Source: a virus | Direction: 5' to 3' (one strand) | DNA: 40,406 bases | IMG/VR virus record: IMGVR_UViG_3300037296_000136 | Coordinates: 1 to 40,406 of that record | Shown: positions 32,341-39,624 of the stretch, one piece after another | Numbering within the stretch: position 1 is the first letter of the stretch | Layout: each line of letters starts with the position of its first letter | Translations under genes and position numbers: made by a program | Notes under the pieces: model-generated | Told to the model about the DNA's origin: nothing | Seen by the model: the letters and a program-made list of their open reading frames with translations, nothing else | The model's database searches: none

Positions 32341-33150
32341 TTAGTTGCCGTTAAGACCCAGTAGTTGAAGGTATTCCTTCGGTGCTGGGCCGTGACACTT
32401 CTCGCGGTAAGGGCAGACCTTACAGGTAAAGTGGTTCCTATCGTCAGAAATGCGTGGAACAATTTCAGGATCGGGGTCATCCAGGATTGAATCGGCGCGC
32501 CGGCCGTAATAATCCGCAGCCTCACGGTTGAAATAGATCAACTCGGCGTGGACCTCGGAGGTATCCTTGTTCATCACGGTAAAGATGGCAGGGTTGATCG
32601 TCAGATCGCGCACTACGCCGTCAATGACAGGGCGAATACGGTCCATATAGATAATGCATTGTGCCCAATAGTGCTCGTAGTGCACGAAAATGCCGTCACG
32701 CAGCACAGATTTGAAGCCTTCATCGTTAAGACCCTTGCATTCCCACAGCGCAGGAAGCTGGAACGGCGTCTCCGGAGGGCCGCCCATGATCACGCCATCG
32801 CTATGGCCTTTGAGCCTGCCATTCTTGGCAGAAAACCCGAACTGTTTGCCGTCATCATCGACAGCGCGCAGGTCATATGCCCGCTTGATCAGGCCAATCT
32901 TGTAGTCTTCGATCAGATGACCGCGGGCAAAGGTGCGCAGCAGGCGCGGGTCATCAAAGTTTTCCTTTCCAATATACGAATATCGGACGCGGCGTTCGCA
33001 CGGATAGCCCAGGTATGAACCTCCAAGGTAATCTCTTTTGGGTGTATTCATTTCCTCTTCGACAAGGTGCTTGTCGATTGGGTTCCAGAAATGAGGCGTG
33101 ACGTTGCGCACATGCCCGTAGAATTGGCGGCGTTGGAAATGCTGGCTCAT
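32341..33150 (-). CDS. Cas4/RecB-like PD-(D/E)XK nuclease with Fe-S cysteines
   Basis: The 269-residue product carries a PD-(D/E)XK nuclease site: H78, D118 in GHSDG, then E137 and K139 in WECKG. Cys51, plus three cysteines near the C-terminus (C-x2-C-x5-C in FTCKVCPYREKC), match the four-cysteine iron-sulfur staple of Cas4 and AddB enzymes. Such phage nucleases process DNA ends for single-strand annealing by a RecA-like or Erf/Sak protein. The start at 33150 follows GGAG and overlaps the preceding small gene by four bases; the frame upstream of it is not used. Confidence 0.8.
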   Translation of the reverse strand: MSQHFQRRQFYGHVRNVTPHFWNPIDKHLVEEEMNTPKRDYLGGSYLGYPCERRVRYSYIGKENFDDPRLLRTFARGHLIEDYKIGLIKRAYDLRAVDDDGKQFGFSAKNGRLKGHSDGVIMGGPPETPFQLPALWECKGLNDEGFKSVLRDGIFVHYEHYWAQCIIYMDRIRPVIDGVVRDLTINPAIFTVMNKDTSEVHAELIYFNREAADYYGRRADSILDDPDPEIVPRISDDRNHFTCKVCPYREKCHGPAPKEYLQLLGLNGN

Positions 33151-33365
33151 GAATTGTCTCCTGACAGTCTGGAAGTGATTTGATCTGCTGCTTCTTCGGG
33201 ATCTGGGAAGCCAAGCAGCTGGCAATAAAGGATTGCCGTGTTGCCGCTTAATACGCGGGCTCCGATCTCTTGTTGTGCGGGGAACTTGCTCTGCAAATCG
33301 CATGAGGCGCGGCGAATAAGGCGAGCAATTAAGTCTTGGTCGTGGCTAAGGTCATCAAGTTTCAC
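33147..33365 (-). CDS. Small hypothetical protein between helicase and nuclease
   Basis: The 72-residue product starts at GTG 33365, overlapping the helicase stop (GTGA), after GGGAGG. It ends by overlapping the nuclease ATG. The four-base overlap at both sides and a strong ribosome binding site support a real gene. It is helical (LIARLIRRASCDLQSKF) and not recognised. It may be an accessory subunit of the neighbouring enzymes. Confidence 0.65.
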   Translation of the reverse strand: MKLDDLSHDQDLIARLIRRASCDLQSKFPAQQEIGARVLSGNTAILYCQLLGFPDPEEAADQITSRLSGDNS

Positions 33366-35023
33366 AGCGACAACCTCCCGCGACGGATTTCATCGAGTAA
33401 AAAGTGTGTGCCAATTGTTAAGGAAGCCTCGTATTTGGTGAGTTGTCGCTGGGGAATTGTGATATCGTTGTCGCGATACACTTTCATTTGCGCAGGGCTG
33501 GGTGGTTCACGGTGCCATGACGCGGATTTGCGAGACGTGGAGGTCAAGCGAGAGATCTTCGTCAGCGCGTCATCGAGGACAGTGCAGACTTCATCGAGAG
33601 ATCCAATCAGAACCTCAGTAGGACGGCCGCGAGCCGGGGACATGAAGCCCTTCCAGGTGCCATCATCACGACGACGGGCGACAACCAGGCCCTCAAAGGA
33701 CTGAGCTGCACGCGTAGAGGGACCAAGCTCCATCCAACGCCACTTCGACTTCTTGGCCAGAAGATCAATGTCGATCATCTTGACTTCGAAAATCTGGTTC
33801 TTGCCCTTCACACGGACAGGAAAGTCTTCGCCGCAGTTGGGGCATTCACGCGCATTGAGAGGGACAATGAACTTACACTTGGGGCAATTCTTCGTGGGAG
33901 CCTTACCATTACCTTTGACGACATCGAGCTTTGGAGCTTCGAACAGATCCGGGTGACGCACGAGGGACGCGCCATAGTCGCGCACAAGGCAGTCAGTCTT
34001 GATCAAGCCGGGGAAACGCAGAGGATCGACGCGGCGTAGACCACGGCCAAGCATCTGAGTAAGCAGTCCCTTGGATCCAACGTTGCGTTGGTTCAGGATG
34101 CAGGATGTAGGTTGGTCGTCAAAACCTTCGGTCAGCATCAGGCAGTTAAAGACGACGGTATCGCAGGACTTGGACTTGTATTCGGCCAGAATGTCTTTCT
34201 GTTTTTCTTTCGCGACCTTGGAATGGAGACTGAAGGAGTCGATGCCAGCACCGCGAAAGGCCTCGGCGTAAAGATCAGCACTCGCTGTTGATGGGGAGAA
34301 GGCCAGAGTCTTGCGGCGTTCACAGTTTGCGAGCCAGTCCTTGACGATTGCGTCCACAGTGACGTTCTGGTTCATAATCGCGGCGACCTCAGGGTCATCG
34401 CCCATTGGAGAGAACGAGCGGGGCCGGTCCTTGACGATCTCATCGACGCCAACGGAGATGCGGGCCGCCTTAGGGGGCACAAGGATGCCCTCAGCGATCA
34501 TCTCGTGGATCTCAATGATGTGGGCGCAGTTCGTGATGCCGGCAGCACTCAGAGGCTTGCCGTCGCCGCGCTCAGGCGTAGCCGTAATGACCAGCAACAT
34601 GATGTTTGGATTGATTTCCCGAGCACGATTGATGGTTGCAACGTATCCCGGAGCAGCTGCGCGGTGGCCTTCGTCAATGACGATCAAGTCATAGTGGCGC
34701 ATGTCATCCAAGTTCTGCTGAACAGTTTGGATCGAGCCAAACACAGCACGCGGCGCGTCCCATTCCCGCTGGGGGCCTTGGACAATGCCAATCTCAGAGG
34801 CTGGGACACCGAGCGCATCCATGAATGTTTGGGAGTTCTGCTCAATCAGGTGCCCCGTGTGTTGCAACACGAGGACGCGGCCGCCGATCAGGCCAGCAAT
34901 GAAGCTCAGGATGGCAGTCTTGCCCGATCCGGTTGGCGCGATGATCAGAGTATTGAGGAACTTACGCAGCGCGGCAACACCGGCGGATACCGCCTTCGTC
35001 TGGTAGTGCCGCGGATCATACAT
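33362..35023 (-). CDS. DEXH-box superfamily 2 helicase with zinc finger
   Basis: The 553-residue product has SF2 motifs: APTGSGKTAI (motif I), VIDEGHRAA (motif II, DEGH), TATPERGDG (motif III) and QMLGRGLRR (motif VI). A C-x2-C-x10-C-x2-C zinc ribbon (CPKCKF ... CPNCGE) follows around residue 400. The C-terminal 130 residues are unassigned. The family resembles phage SSL2/UvsW-type helicases that remodel branched DNA. I begin at 35023, overlapping the upstream small gene's stop, although the frame is open to 35152. Confidence 0.85.
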   Translation of the reverse strand: MYDPRHYQTKAVSAGVAALRKFLNTLIIAPTGSGKTAILSFIAGLIGGRVLVLQHTGHLIEQNSQTFMDALGVPASEIGIVQGPQREWDAPRAVFGSIQTVQQNLDDMRHYDLIVIDEGHRAAAPGYVATINRAREINPNIMLLVITATPERGDGKPLSAAGITNCAHIIEIHEMIAEGILVPPKAARISVGVDEIVKDRPRSFSPMGDDPEVAAIMNQNVTVDAIVKDWLANCERRKTLAFSPSTASADLYAEAFRGAGIDSFSLHSKVAKEKQKDILAEYKSKSCDTVVFNCLMLTEGFDDQPTSCILNQRNVGSKGLLTQMLGRGLRRVDPLRFPGLIKTDCLVRDYGASLVRHPDLFEAPKLDVVKGNGKAPTKNCPKCKFIVPLNARECPNCGEDFPVRVKGKNQIFEVKMIDIDLLAKKSKWRWMELGPSTRAAQSFEGLVVARRRDDGTWKGFMSPARGRPTEVLIGSLDEVCTVLDDALTKISRLTSTSRKSASWHREPPSPAQMKVYRDNDITIPQRQLTKYEASLTIGTHFLLDEIRRGRLSL

Positions 35024-35207
35024 CCGAAGGATCCACATGACCGGCGAGGTGAACATCACAACCAGTAGCTTTGCGGTGCGCGTCAGCGGCGTCGTAATTG
35101 GTGGTAAGGGTGAAGCCTTCCTGTTCATCCATGCAGAAGAAGCAGTGGCCAACTTCGACAGCGATCAGATCAGCAATGTCGGAAAGTTTCTGAAAGTTCT
35201 TGGTCAA
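35016..35207 (-). CDS. Small hypothetical protein, possibly metal-binding
   Basis: The 63-residue product would start at TTG 35207 with GGGGA eight bases upstream, and its stop overlaps the helicase ATG. It contains HCFFC and a later C-x2-H-x3-H arrangement (CDVHLAGH), which could bind zinc. No family is recognised. Coupling to the helicase suggests an associated role. The TTG start lowers confidence. Confidence 0.5.
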   Translation of the reverse strand: MTKNFQKLSDIADLIAVEVGHCFFCMDEQEGFTLTTNYDAADAHRKATGCDVHLAGHVDPSDV

Positions 35208-35292
35208 TGTATTTCCCCATCATAAGAAAGCGATTCTTTATGATGAGGAATTGGGTTCGTTACTCAGAGACGGAACTAAATAGTAAATTAAT

Positions 35293-35619
35293 TTACGCGG
35301 ACATTTCGATCAGCTGTTGTTCGGATTGAAGAAGTGCAATCAGGTCGGCAATACTACCGGATCCACGAACAGTGCCTTGCGGCAGAGCGATATCGAAAGA
35401 GATCAGATCTGATGGGGAAACATTATCAGGCACAGGATTGCCGGGAACGATGGACGCAGCTGCGAGATCAGCCTTCCAGTTGATCAAGGTCTGACGGGTC
35501 ACACCAGCCAGCTCAGCAAGGGCGGTGTAGGTCAGGCGTTCCTCTTTGTGGCGCACAAACAGTGCGGCCTTTTCTTTGAGGGTCATCTTGGATGGGCGGC
35601 CTGCGATGTTAGCAATCAT
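35293..35619 (-). CDS. Helix-turn-helix DNA-binding protein
   Basis: The 108-residue product opens with MIANIAGRPSKMTLKEKAAL and has a clear helix-turn-helix, YTALAELAGVTRQTLINWKA (about residues 30-49), with the A-x-x-x-G pattern. The remainder is a strand-rich tail. It lies downstream of a candidate small RNA with its own terminator and ahead of the helicase genes. A role as repressor or replication regulator is plausible. The start is set by GGAG nine bases upstream of ATG 35619. Confidence 0.7.
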   Translation of the reverse strand: MIANIAGRPSKMTLKEKAALFVRHKEERLTYTALAELAGVTRQTLINWKADLAAASIVPGNPVPDNVSPSDLISFDIALPQGTVRGSGSIADLIALLQSEQQLIEMSA

Positions 35620-35691
35620 TTCTCTGTCTCCTGTTACACACAGAATATAAGAAACAAAAAGCCAATTCAAAAAACTTTATTGCCTGAATGC

Positions 35692-35714
35692 AAAAAGACC
35701 CCGGAGATCCGGGG
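35692..35714 (-). terminator. Rho-independent terminator, minus strand
   Basis: On the minus strand CCCCGG-ATCT-CCGGGG (35699-35714) is followed by TCTTTTTG. The six-base GC stem and five consecutive Ts make a convincing intrinsic terminator, ending the candidate small RNA. Confidence 0.75.
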
Positions 35715-35823
35715 CCTATTTGTAGATCATCGCCGCGACACCACAGCAGCAGCAAAGAAAGGAGTCGAGATTGGAATCCGGTGTCGCGGCTTGAACAGAA
35801 AGAAGTCGAATGACAAACGACCT
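35692..35823 (-). ncRNA. Candidate structured small RNA
   Basis: No gene fits here. On the minus strand a TATAAT box (plus-strand 35830-35835) precedes about 130 nt that end in a strong intrinsic terminator. An 11-bp perfect stem (GCCGCGACACC at 35732-35742 with GGTGTCGCGGC at 35780-35790) occupies its middle, with a 37-nt loop. This is the classic layout of a small regulatory RNA: own promoter, internal stem and terminator. It lies between the SSB-like gene, which has its own terminator, and the HTH gene. It might act on replication or immunity. Transcription is inferred. Confidence 0.5.
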
Positions 35824-35858
35824 CTGACAATTATATGGGTATGGCATTCCAGTTTGTG
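35819..35858 (-). promoter_or_regulatory. Promoter candidate with TATAAT box, minus strand
   Basis: A perfect TATAAT lies at 35830-35835 (as ATTATA on the plus strand). No good TTGACA is found at 17 bp. AGAGGTC just downstream (35819-35825) also occurs twice upstream of the SSB-like gene and may be an operator half-site. Confidence 0.45.
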
Positions 35859-35881
35859 AAGAACTTTTATTCAATTAAATG

Positions 35882-35918
35882 AAAAAAGATTACGGGGAGC
35901 CGGGGCGTCAGCCCCGGC
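35882..35918 (-). terminator. Terminator after the SSB-like gene
   Basis: On the minus strand GCCGGGGC-TGAC-GCCCCGGC (35899-35918) lies eight bases beyond the SSB-like stop, and a six-T run follows about nine bases after the stem. The stem is strong; the gap before the T-run makes efficiency uncertain. Confidence 0.65.
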
Positions 35919-35925
35919 GTGGTTC

Positions 35926-36516
35926 TCAGAACTTGATTTCGTCAGACGAATTGTTGTCCTGTGCGCGATCGCTCTCATAATCTTCCATGCCCAGTCCATT
36001 GTCGTATGGATCCGGAGCCTGAGTGACGGCAGGAGCTTCATCAGCGACAGGGTTCAGCTTGAACCAGTCGTCAACGGTGCGGTGCTCTTGCGCTGGGCTC
36101 AGGAAGCGTTCGATCTCAACGAACGGCTCGCCCTTGCTGTCCAGGTTGGAACTCAGGCCGGTCTTGATAGCGCACTTGCCAGCGTCCAGAAGGTTACGGG
36201 CGAATACTTTGCGATCGGAGATACGGAATGCCTCGGGATGGCTCTCCATGGTCTTGCCATTTGCAAACATGATGGCGCGGTAAGCGGCGGTCAGCGAGTA
36301 TTCGGTCGCCTTGGGATTGCGGTGATCCAGAACGAATACTTTTGAGATGATCCACTTCTGGGGATACAGAACGAACTCGAGGCGAACGATCTCATGGCCG
36401 GAGCTGTTCACGTCTAGTAGCTTGCCGCGCTCGGGCTGCTGGATCTTTGCCAAGCTTAGAGTTCCTGCTGCGGGCTTGCCGCCACCGCCAGTTCCGGGTT
36501 GAGTTGCGTCGAACAT
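35926..36516 (-). CDS. Single-stranded DNA-binding protein-like
   Basis: The 196-residue product has strand-rich sequence (IVRLEFVLYPQKWIISKVFVL) compatible with an OB-fold. It ends in a flexible acidic tail closing with SSDEIKF, similar in character to the acidic tails with a terminal phenylalanine of SSB and T7 gp2.5. It is encoded between the Sak4/Acb2 genes and the helicases, where SSBs are usual in this kind of operon. A role in coating single strands and recruiting helicase and annealing proteins is inferred. AAGGA precedes the ATG. Confidence 0.6.
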   Translation of the reverse strand: MFDATQPGTGGGGKPAAGTLSLAKIQQPERGKLLDVNSSGHEIVRLEFVLYPQKWIISKVFVLDHRNPKATEYSLTAAYRAIMFANGKTMESHPEAFRISDRKVFARNLLDAGKCAIKTGLSSNLDSKGEPFVEIERFLSPAQEHRTVDDWFKLNPVADEAPAVTQAPDPYDNGLGMEDYESDRAQDNNSSDEIKF

Positions 36517-36621
36517 ATAATCATCCTTCGTTAATGTCTAAAAAGGATCTCGGTTCGAAGAACAAAATCGGAAAACAAATACACAAATAATTAATTGGCT
36601 TACTACACATGAACAGAACGC

Positions 36622-36639
36622 GACCTCTCACAGACCTCT
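36622..36639 (-). promoter_or_regulatory. Operator-like direct repeat upstream of the SSB-like gene
   Basis: GACCTCT occurs at 36622-36628 and 36633-36639 (plus strand), 11 bp apart, about one helical turn, and again at 35819-35825 beside the small-RNA promoter. The pair lies between a hairpin at 36675 and the SSB-like gene in an AT-rich leader. Shared regulation is a guess. Confidence 0.35.
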
Positions 36640-36674
36640 GCTCATTAACTGGCTCGACACAATAGAGTGGGGGC

Positions 36675-36694
36675 CCGGGGGCGCGAGCCCCCGG
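36675..36694 (-). terminator. Hairpin after the Acb2-like gene
   Basis: CCGGGGGC-GCGA-GCCCCCGG (plus strand) forms an 8-bp GC-only stem 14 bases beyond the Acb2-like stop codon. No T-run follows on the minus strand, so it may be rho-assisted or only stabilise the 3' end. Confidence 0.5.
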
Positions 36695-36707
36695 ACCTGA
36701 TGTCTTA

Positions 36708-37061
36708 TCAGGCAGTCACACCCTTGACCGACCACATAACGGCCTCCTCGGCTTTCGTGATTGCCAGGGAAATCTCTCTACTTGGTCCCGCCGACCTGAT
36801 CGCCGTAAGAAGATCTTCCCCAGCATCTTTGATGCGCTGGACAGTTGCCTTCTCTTCGTCTGACAGAACCCGATACTGATGACGCACAGTGTTGTTCGTT
36901 GTGCGCTCATCAGATGTGCCGGAGACGGACGAGCCGCCTCCAATGATCTCATAAATCTCTGCATGAATTTCGCGCTGGGTCTCGTCATCGAAGTCCGTGA
37001 TGTCGATGCCACGGCGAGCATTCAGCGCGTCGATAATGCGGGTAACTTTGGTGGTGCTCAT
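36708..37061 (-). CDS. acb2: Acb2-like anti-CBASS cyclic nucleotide sponge
   Basis: The 117-residue product ends with the block QYRVLSDEEKATVQRIKDAG, then SREISLAITKAEEAVMWSVK and GVT. This is the helical hairpin found in Acb2/Tad1-type proteins: an R-x-L-S-x-x-E opening, an I-K-x-x-G helix, then R-x-x-x-L-A-x-T-K-x-E-x-A-x-M-W. Acb2 proteins form hexamers that bind cyclic di- and trinucleotides and block CBASS defence; some also affect Thoeris signals. A longer N-terminal extension (about 55 residues) is unusual. It overlaps the Sak4-like stop by one base (TGATG), so it is expressed early with recombination genes. Confidence 0.8.
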   Translation of the reverse strand: MSTTKVTRIIDALNARRGIDITDFDDETQREIHAEIYEIIGGGSSVSGTSDERTTNNTVRHQYRVLSDEEKATVQRIKDAGEDLLTAIRSAGPSREISLAITKAEEAVMWSVKGVTA

Positions 37062-37903
37062 CAGAACGGCAGCTTCTTGGAGTGGGACACAGCGCGGACC
37101 TTGACGCCAGCACCGATCTTGTCGAGCACGACCTGCATGTTGGCGGGCTCCATGCCGGACGCAGCTGCATTGTCGGAGGCACGACCCAGCGTGTAGCTGC
37201 GATCTTTCAGAGAGAACTGATCGTTGTCCGAACCGGTCGCGACGCCAGGCTTGTTCTCAAACAAAATGTAGCGGAACTCTTCGCCGGCTTTGACGCCTTT
37301 GCGCAGCATACCGATCTGGCTCAGCTCATCAAAGAACTTGACCTTGGCGGAGCCGCCCTCGGCGTTCAGCTTATACAAACCTTCGACCAGATCGTCTTCG
37401 ACTGGATTGCAGACTGCGGTGAAAACCACATGAACTGGAATCTGCAAAGCGTGCGCAAAGAACCAGTTGATATCGCGGCTCACGCGGCCGTAAGCACCGC
37501 GGGGATCCTTCTTGCCTTCCTTCGTGAAACCATCAGCAGATCGTTCAGCGCGAGCGACCAGCATCCGCGTGTAGCGCGTGTAGGAATCGACGAAGACAGC
37601 CTCGGTGCCGGGGAATACTTCTTGGAAAGTTCCACCGCGTTGTTCGACCATCCGCGCATAGCGAGCAGGGCCAAACATTTCCTCATCATCTGCGAATACA
37701 TCCGGACCGGCGAGCCATGTCATGACGTCCTCAAACTTTTCCAAAGTCGTGCAGTCCAGAATGCGACCATCGAAGCGATCGTCCAGCGGAGCGGTGCCAC
37801 CTTCGGTGTCAGCAACCAGTGACAAACCTTCAAAGGAATTGATCAGAGTTGTCTTACCGGTTGAGGGCTCAGCGATAATGCCAAGGCGTGCGAGTTTTCC
37901 CAT
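37061..37903 (-). CDS. Sak4-like RecA-fold recombinase ATPase
   Basis: The 280-residue product has Walker A EPSTGKTTL at residues 12-20 and a Walker B strand AVFVDSYTRY near 100-110, with the compact RecA-core layout of phage Sak4/AAA_24 proteins. These assist single-strand annealing together with the phage SSB. The tail ends KKLPF. It is encoded with an SSB-like protein, a Cas4-like nuclease and RusA, which supports a full annealing pathway. The GGA ribosome binding site lies just upstream. Confidence 0.8.
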   Translation of the reverse strand: MGKLARLGIIAEPSTGKTTLINSFEGLSLVADTEGGTAPLDDRFDGRILDCTTLEKFEDVMTWLAGPDVFADDEEMFGPARYARMVEQRGGTFQEVFPGTEAVFVDSYTRYTRMLVARAERSADGFTKEGKKDPRGAYGRVSRDINWFFAHALQIPVHVVFTAVCNPVEDDLVEGLYKLNAEGGSAKVKFFDELSQIGMLRKGVKAGEEFRYILFENKPGVATGSDNDQFSLKDRSYTLGRASDNAAASGMEPANMQVVLDKIGAGVKVRAVSHSKKLPF

Positions 37904-37914
37904 TTGGTTTTCCT

Positions 37915-38349
37915 TTACTGGGTTTTAATGACGGGGGATTTGAGTGTGATCTTTGGAGTGGAGAAGCGGACAGTCGTGCACTCAGCGACGGCAGCTTTGA
38001 GATCAGGCGGCATCTCATCCAGAGACTTTGCGGTGATCTTATATTCGGAGTTAATCCAGTCGCAGACGTCGGGCCGCTGGGCGATTAGCTCAGCAAGTTT
38101 TTCCTGATCGACTTTGACGGAGCGAGTAGTTTCAAAAGCAATTGCAATATCGCCAGGCAGATCACGGCGGACCGTGTTTACCTGTTTGCCCTTCTTCGCA
38201 ATGTCTTCTGTTTGTGCAGCCCGGAGCGAGAGCAAATAGCGTTCGCGGATGTGAGAATTAATCTCATCCAAGTAGGCCTTGGCGTCGGCTTGATCGGCGA
38301 CGGCTTGCTCTTGCAACGCGGCGAGTTCGGCGTGAGATAAATGTTCCAT
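37915..38349 (-). CDS. Conserved hypothetical protein ahead of the Sak4-like gene
   Basis: The 144-residue product is helical at its N-terminus (HAELAALQEQAVADQADAKA, likely coiled coil), with a central TRRDLPGDIAIAFET segment and a C-terminal strand-rich part. I have seen similar proteins beside recombination genes in phages but cannot name the family. It begins the leftward early operon, right after a symmetric operator-like region. CAGGA precedes the ATG. Confidence 0.65.
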   Translation of the reverse strand: MEHLSHAELAALQEQAVADQADAKAYLDEINSHIRERYLLSLRAAQTEDIAKKGKQVNTVRRDLPGDIAIAFETTRSVKVDQEKLAELIAQRPDVCDWINSEYKITAKSLDEMPPDLKAAVAECTTVRFSTPKITLKSPVIKTQ

Positions 38350-38381
38350 CGGTCGTCCTGCTTGTGGTGTAAACAGGACTT

Positions 38382-38445
38382 GGTATCGTCATAAGTTTTG
38401 CAGAAAGAGAAAGGCAAAAAACTTTTCGATACCACTTCATTGGTA
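38382..38445. promoter_or_regulatory. Divergent promoter/operator region
   Basis: GGTATCG (38382-38388) and CGATACC (38427-38433) form an inverted repeat 38 bp apart. TACCA (38430-38434) and TGGTA (38441-38445) form a second, overlapping pair. They lie between the leftward early operon and the rightward ECF-like sigma gene, so a shared regulator could bind here. AT-rich DNA between the arms suits promoters, but no firm boxes are assigned. Confidence 0.45.
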
Positions 38446-38467
38446 GACATCAATGGAGACAATTAAG

Positions 38468-39052
38468 ATGGCAAATCATTTATCCGCGCAGGAAAGAAAT
38501 CGGCTCGCAAGTCTGGGCAAAAACGGCTGCGAAAAATCATTCGGGCAGCTCATGGAAAGCATGAAAGGGAAGATCATAAATGCACAGAGAACGCTCTGGG
38601 TAAATGACAACGCGATCGACAAGGACGACATCTTCCAGGACACATGCATCGAAGTTTTTAATTCGATGAAATCGTTCGATCCGGAAGCCGGACGGGCCGA
38701 AGATTGGATCATGCAAATTGCGCGCCGCCGCGTCATGAGATTGATGGAAAAAGTAAACCGCCGGTCAGTTCTTACTCAGATTGCGAGCGATCAGATTTAC
38801 AGATCAGATGCGCAAGAGTTCAAAGAAAAAGAGAACACAGATTCCATCACTCAATCAGAGAAGAATCCGTATCTCAGCGACGTGTTGGACATGCTGATTG
38901 ACAAGTCAGATTTAACCGAAGAGCAGGCCGAAATGATTGCCCTAATTCGTGCAGGAAAACCACTCGGACGGAGCCGGTTTAACACCACAGCCCGAGCCCT
39001 GAGAAAGCTAAATGAAACGGCCTGCGAAATGGTAGACGATCTGATAGCATAA
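38468..39052 (+). CDS. ECF-like sigma-70 family factor
   Basis: The 194-residue product has a sigma region 2. FGQLMESMKGKIINAQ is followed by DKDDIFQDTCIEVFNSMKSF, FDPEAG and an RAEDWIMQIARRRVMRLMEK helix, the layout of ECF factors. Region 4 is poorly conserved, though a C-terminal helical part (LTEEQAEMIALIRAG onward) could fill it. I use ATG 38468 because GGAGAC is correctly spaced, not the ATG at 38453. It would redirect host RNA polymerase. It may read the GGAAGC-N18-YAARTCC elements, since ECF -35 boxes are GGAAC-like; that link is inference. Confidence 0.75.
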   Translation: MANHLSAQERNRLASLGKNGCEKSFGQLMESMKGKIINAQRTLWVNDNAIDKDDIFQDTCIEVFNSMKSFDPEAGRAEDWIMQIARRRVMRLMEKVNRRSVLTQIASDQIYRSDAQEFKEKENTDSITQSEKNPYLSDVLDMLIDKSDLTEEQAEMIALIRAGKPLGRSRFNTTARALRKLNETACEMVDDLIA

Positions 39053-39624
39053 GGCCTGTGAAATATAGCAAAAGCAGAGTGCACCCCATTTTGCGGTATT
39101 GCGCCTACTCATCAGGTTTATCTTATGAGTTTCTCTTATATCTAAACTGGGCGTCAGATGATCCCCGGTTTATATAAAAGAGAGCAATTTATCAGTCATG
39201 AACGCGTCAGCACAGATAAGCACACAGCGTTCATGACTTACCGGAATTATCAGTCACACACCGTTAGCACAGATAAGCGGATAGAAATACCTCGGCACCA
39301 GGTTTTATATCGGCGAAAAGTCGGCAACATATTGACGACGATCTGATGCTTATGGTGTGTGGCGATGAAGCATTTCCGACTTCGGAATTGCGCTTCCGGT
39401 GCCCATGCCCGAGACCAGTAATGCGGTATACTCATCCATGAGTTTCAGCATTAAGCCAGGCGAGGGTCACGCGTTTTTCCGCGTGAAGTTCTGCGCAAAA
39501 CTGCAAGAGAAAAAGCACCGACCGGTGAAGTTTTCTATTCAGATTATGCGCAGAATTGTGTTGACTTTTGCGAGCGATCAGCGAAGTTTTTTGAAAGGAT
39601 TTGAGAAGAAAAGTTCTCTCCTTT
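39053..39624. other. Repeat-rich DNA between convergent sigma genes, no convincing gene
   Basis: This 572-bp gap is the longest without a gene. It holds ACTCAT/ATGAGT arms (39107-39130) and a hairpin AAACTGGG/CCCGGTTT (39144-39171) that may end the upstream sigma transcript. Next come two direct repeats described separately. A palindrome TTCCGACTTCGGAA lies near 39376. A frame of 67 codons at 39438-39641 lacks a ribosome binding site. Both flanking genes point into it, so it is not a shared promoter. Origin, partition site or untranslated RNA are possibilities. Confidence 0.5.
39189..39278. repeat. Paired 32/33-bp direct repeats with internal dyads
   Basis: TTATCAGTCA-N-CGT-AGCACAGATAAGC occurs at 39189-39221 and 39247-39278, identical at both ends and variable in the middle. 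Each copy is bounded by TTATC and GATAA. In addition GTCATGAACGC (39195-39205) pairs perfectly with GCGTTCATGAC (39227-39237). Two iteron-like units with an 11-bp hairpin suggest a replication origin, an operator or a structured RNA. Confidence 0.7.
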
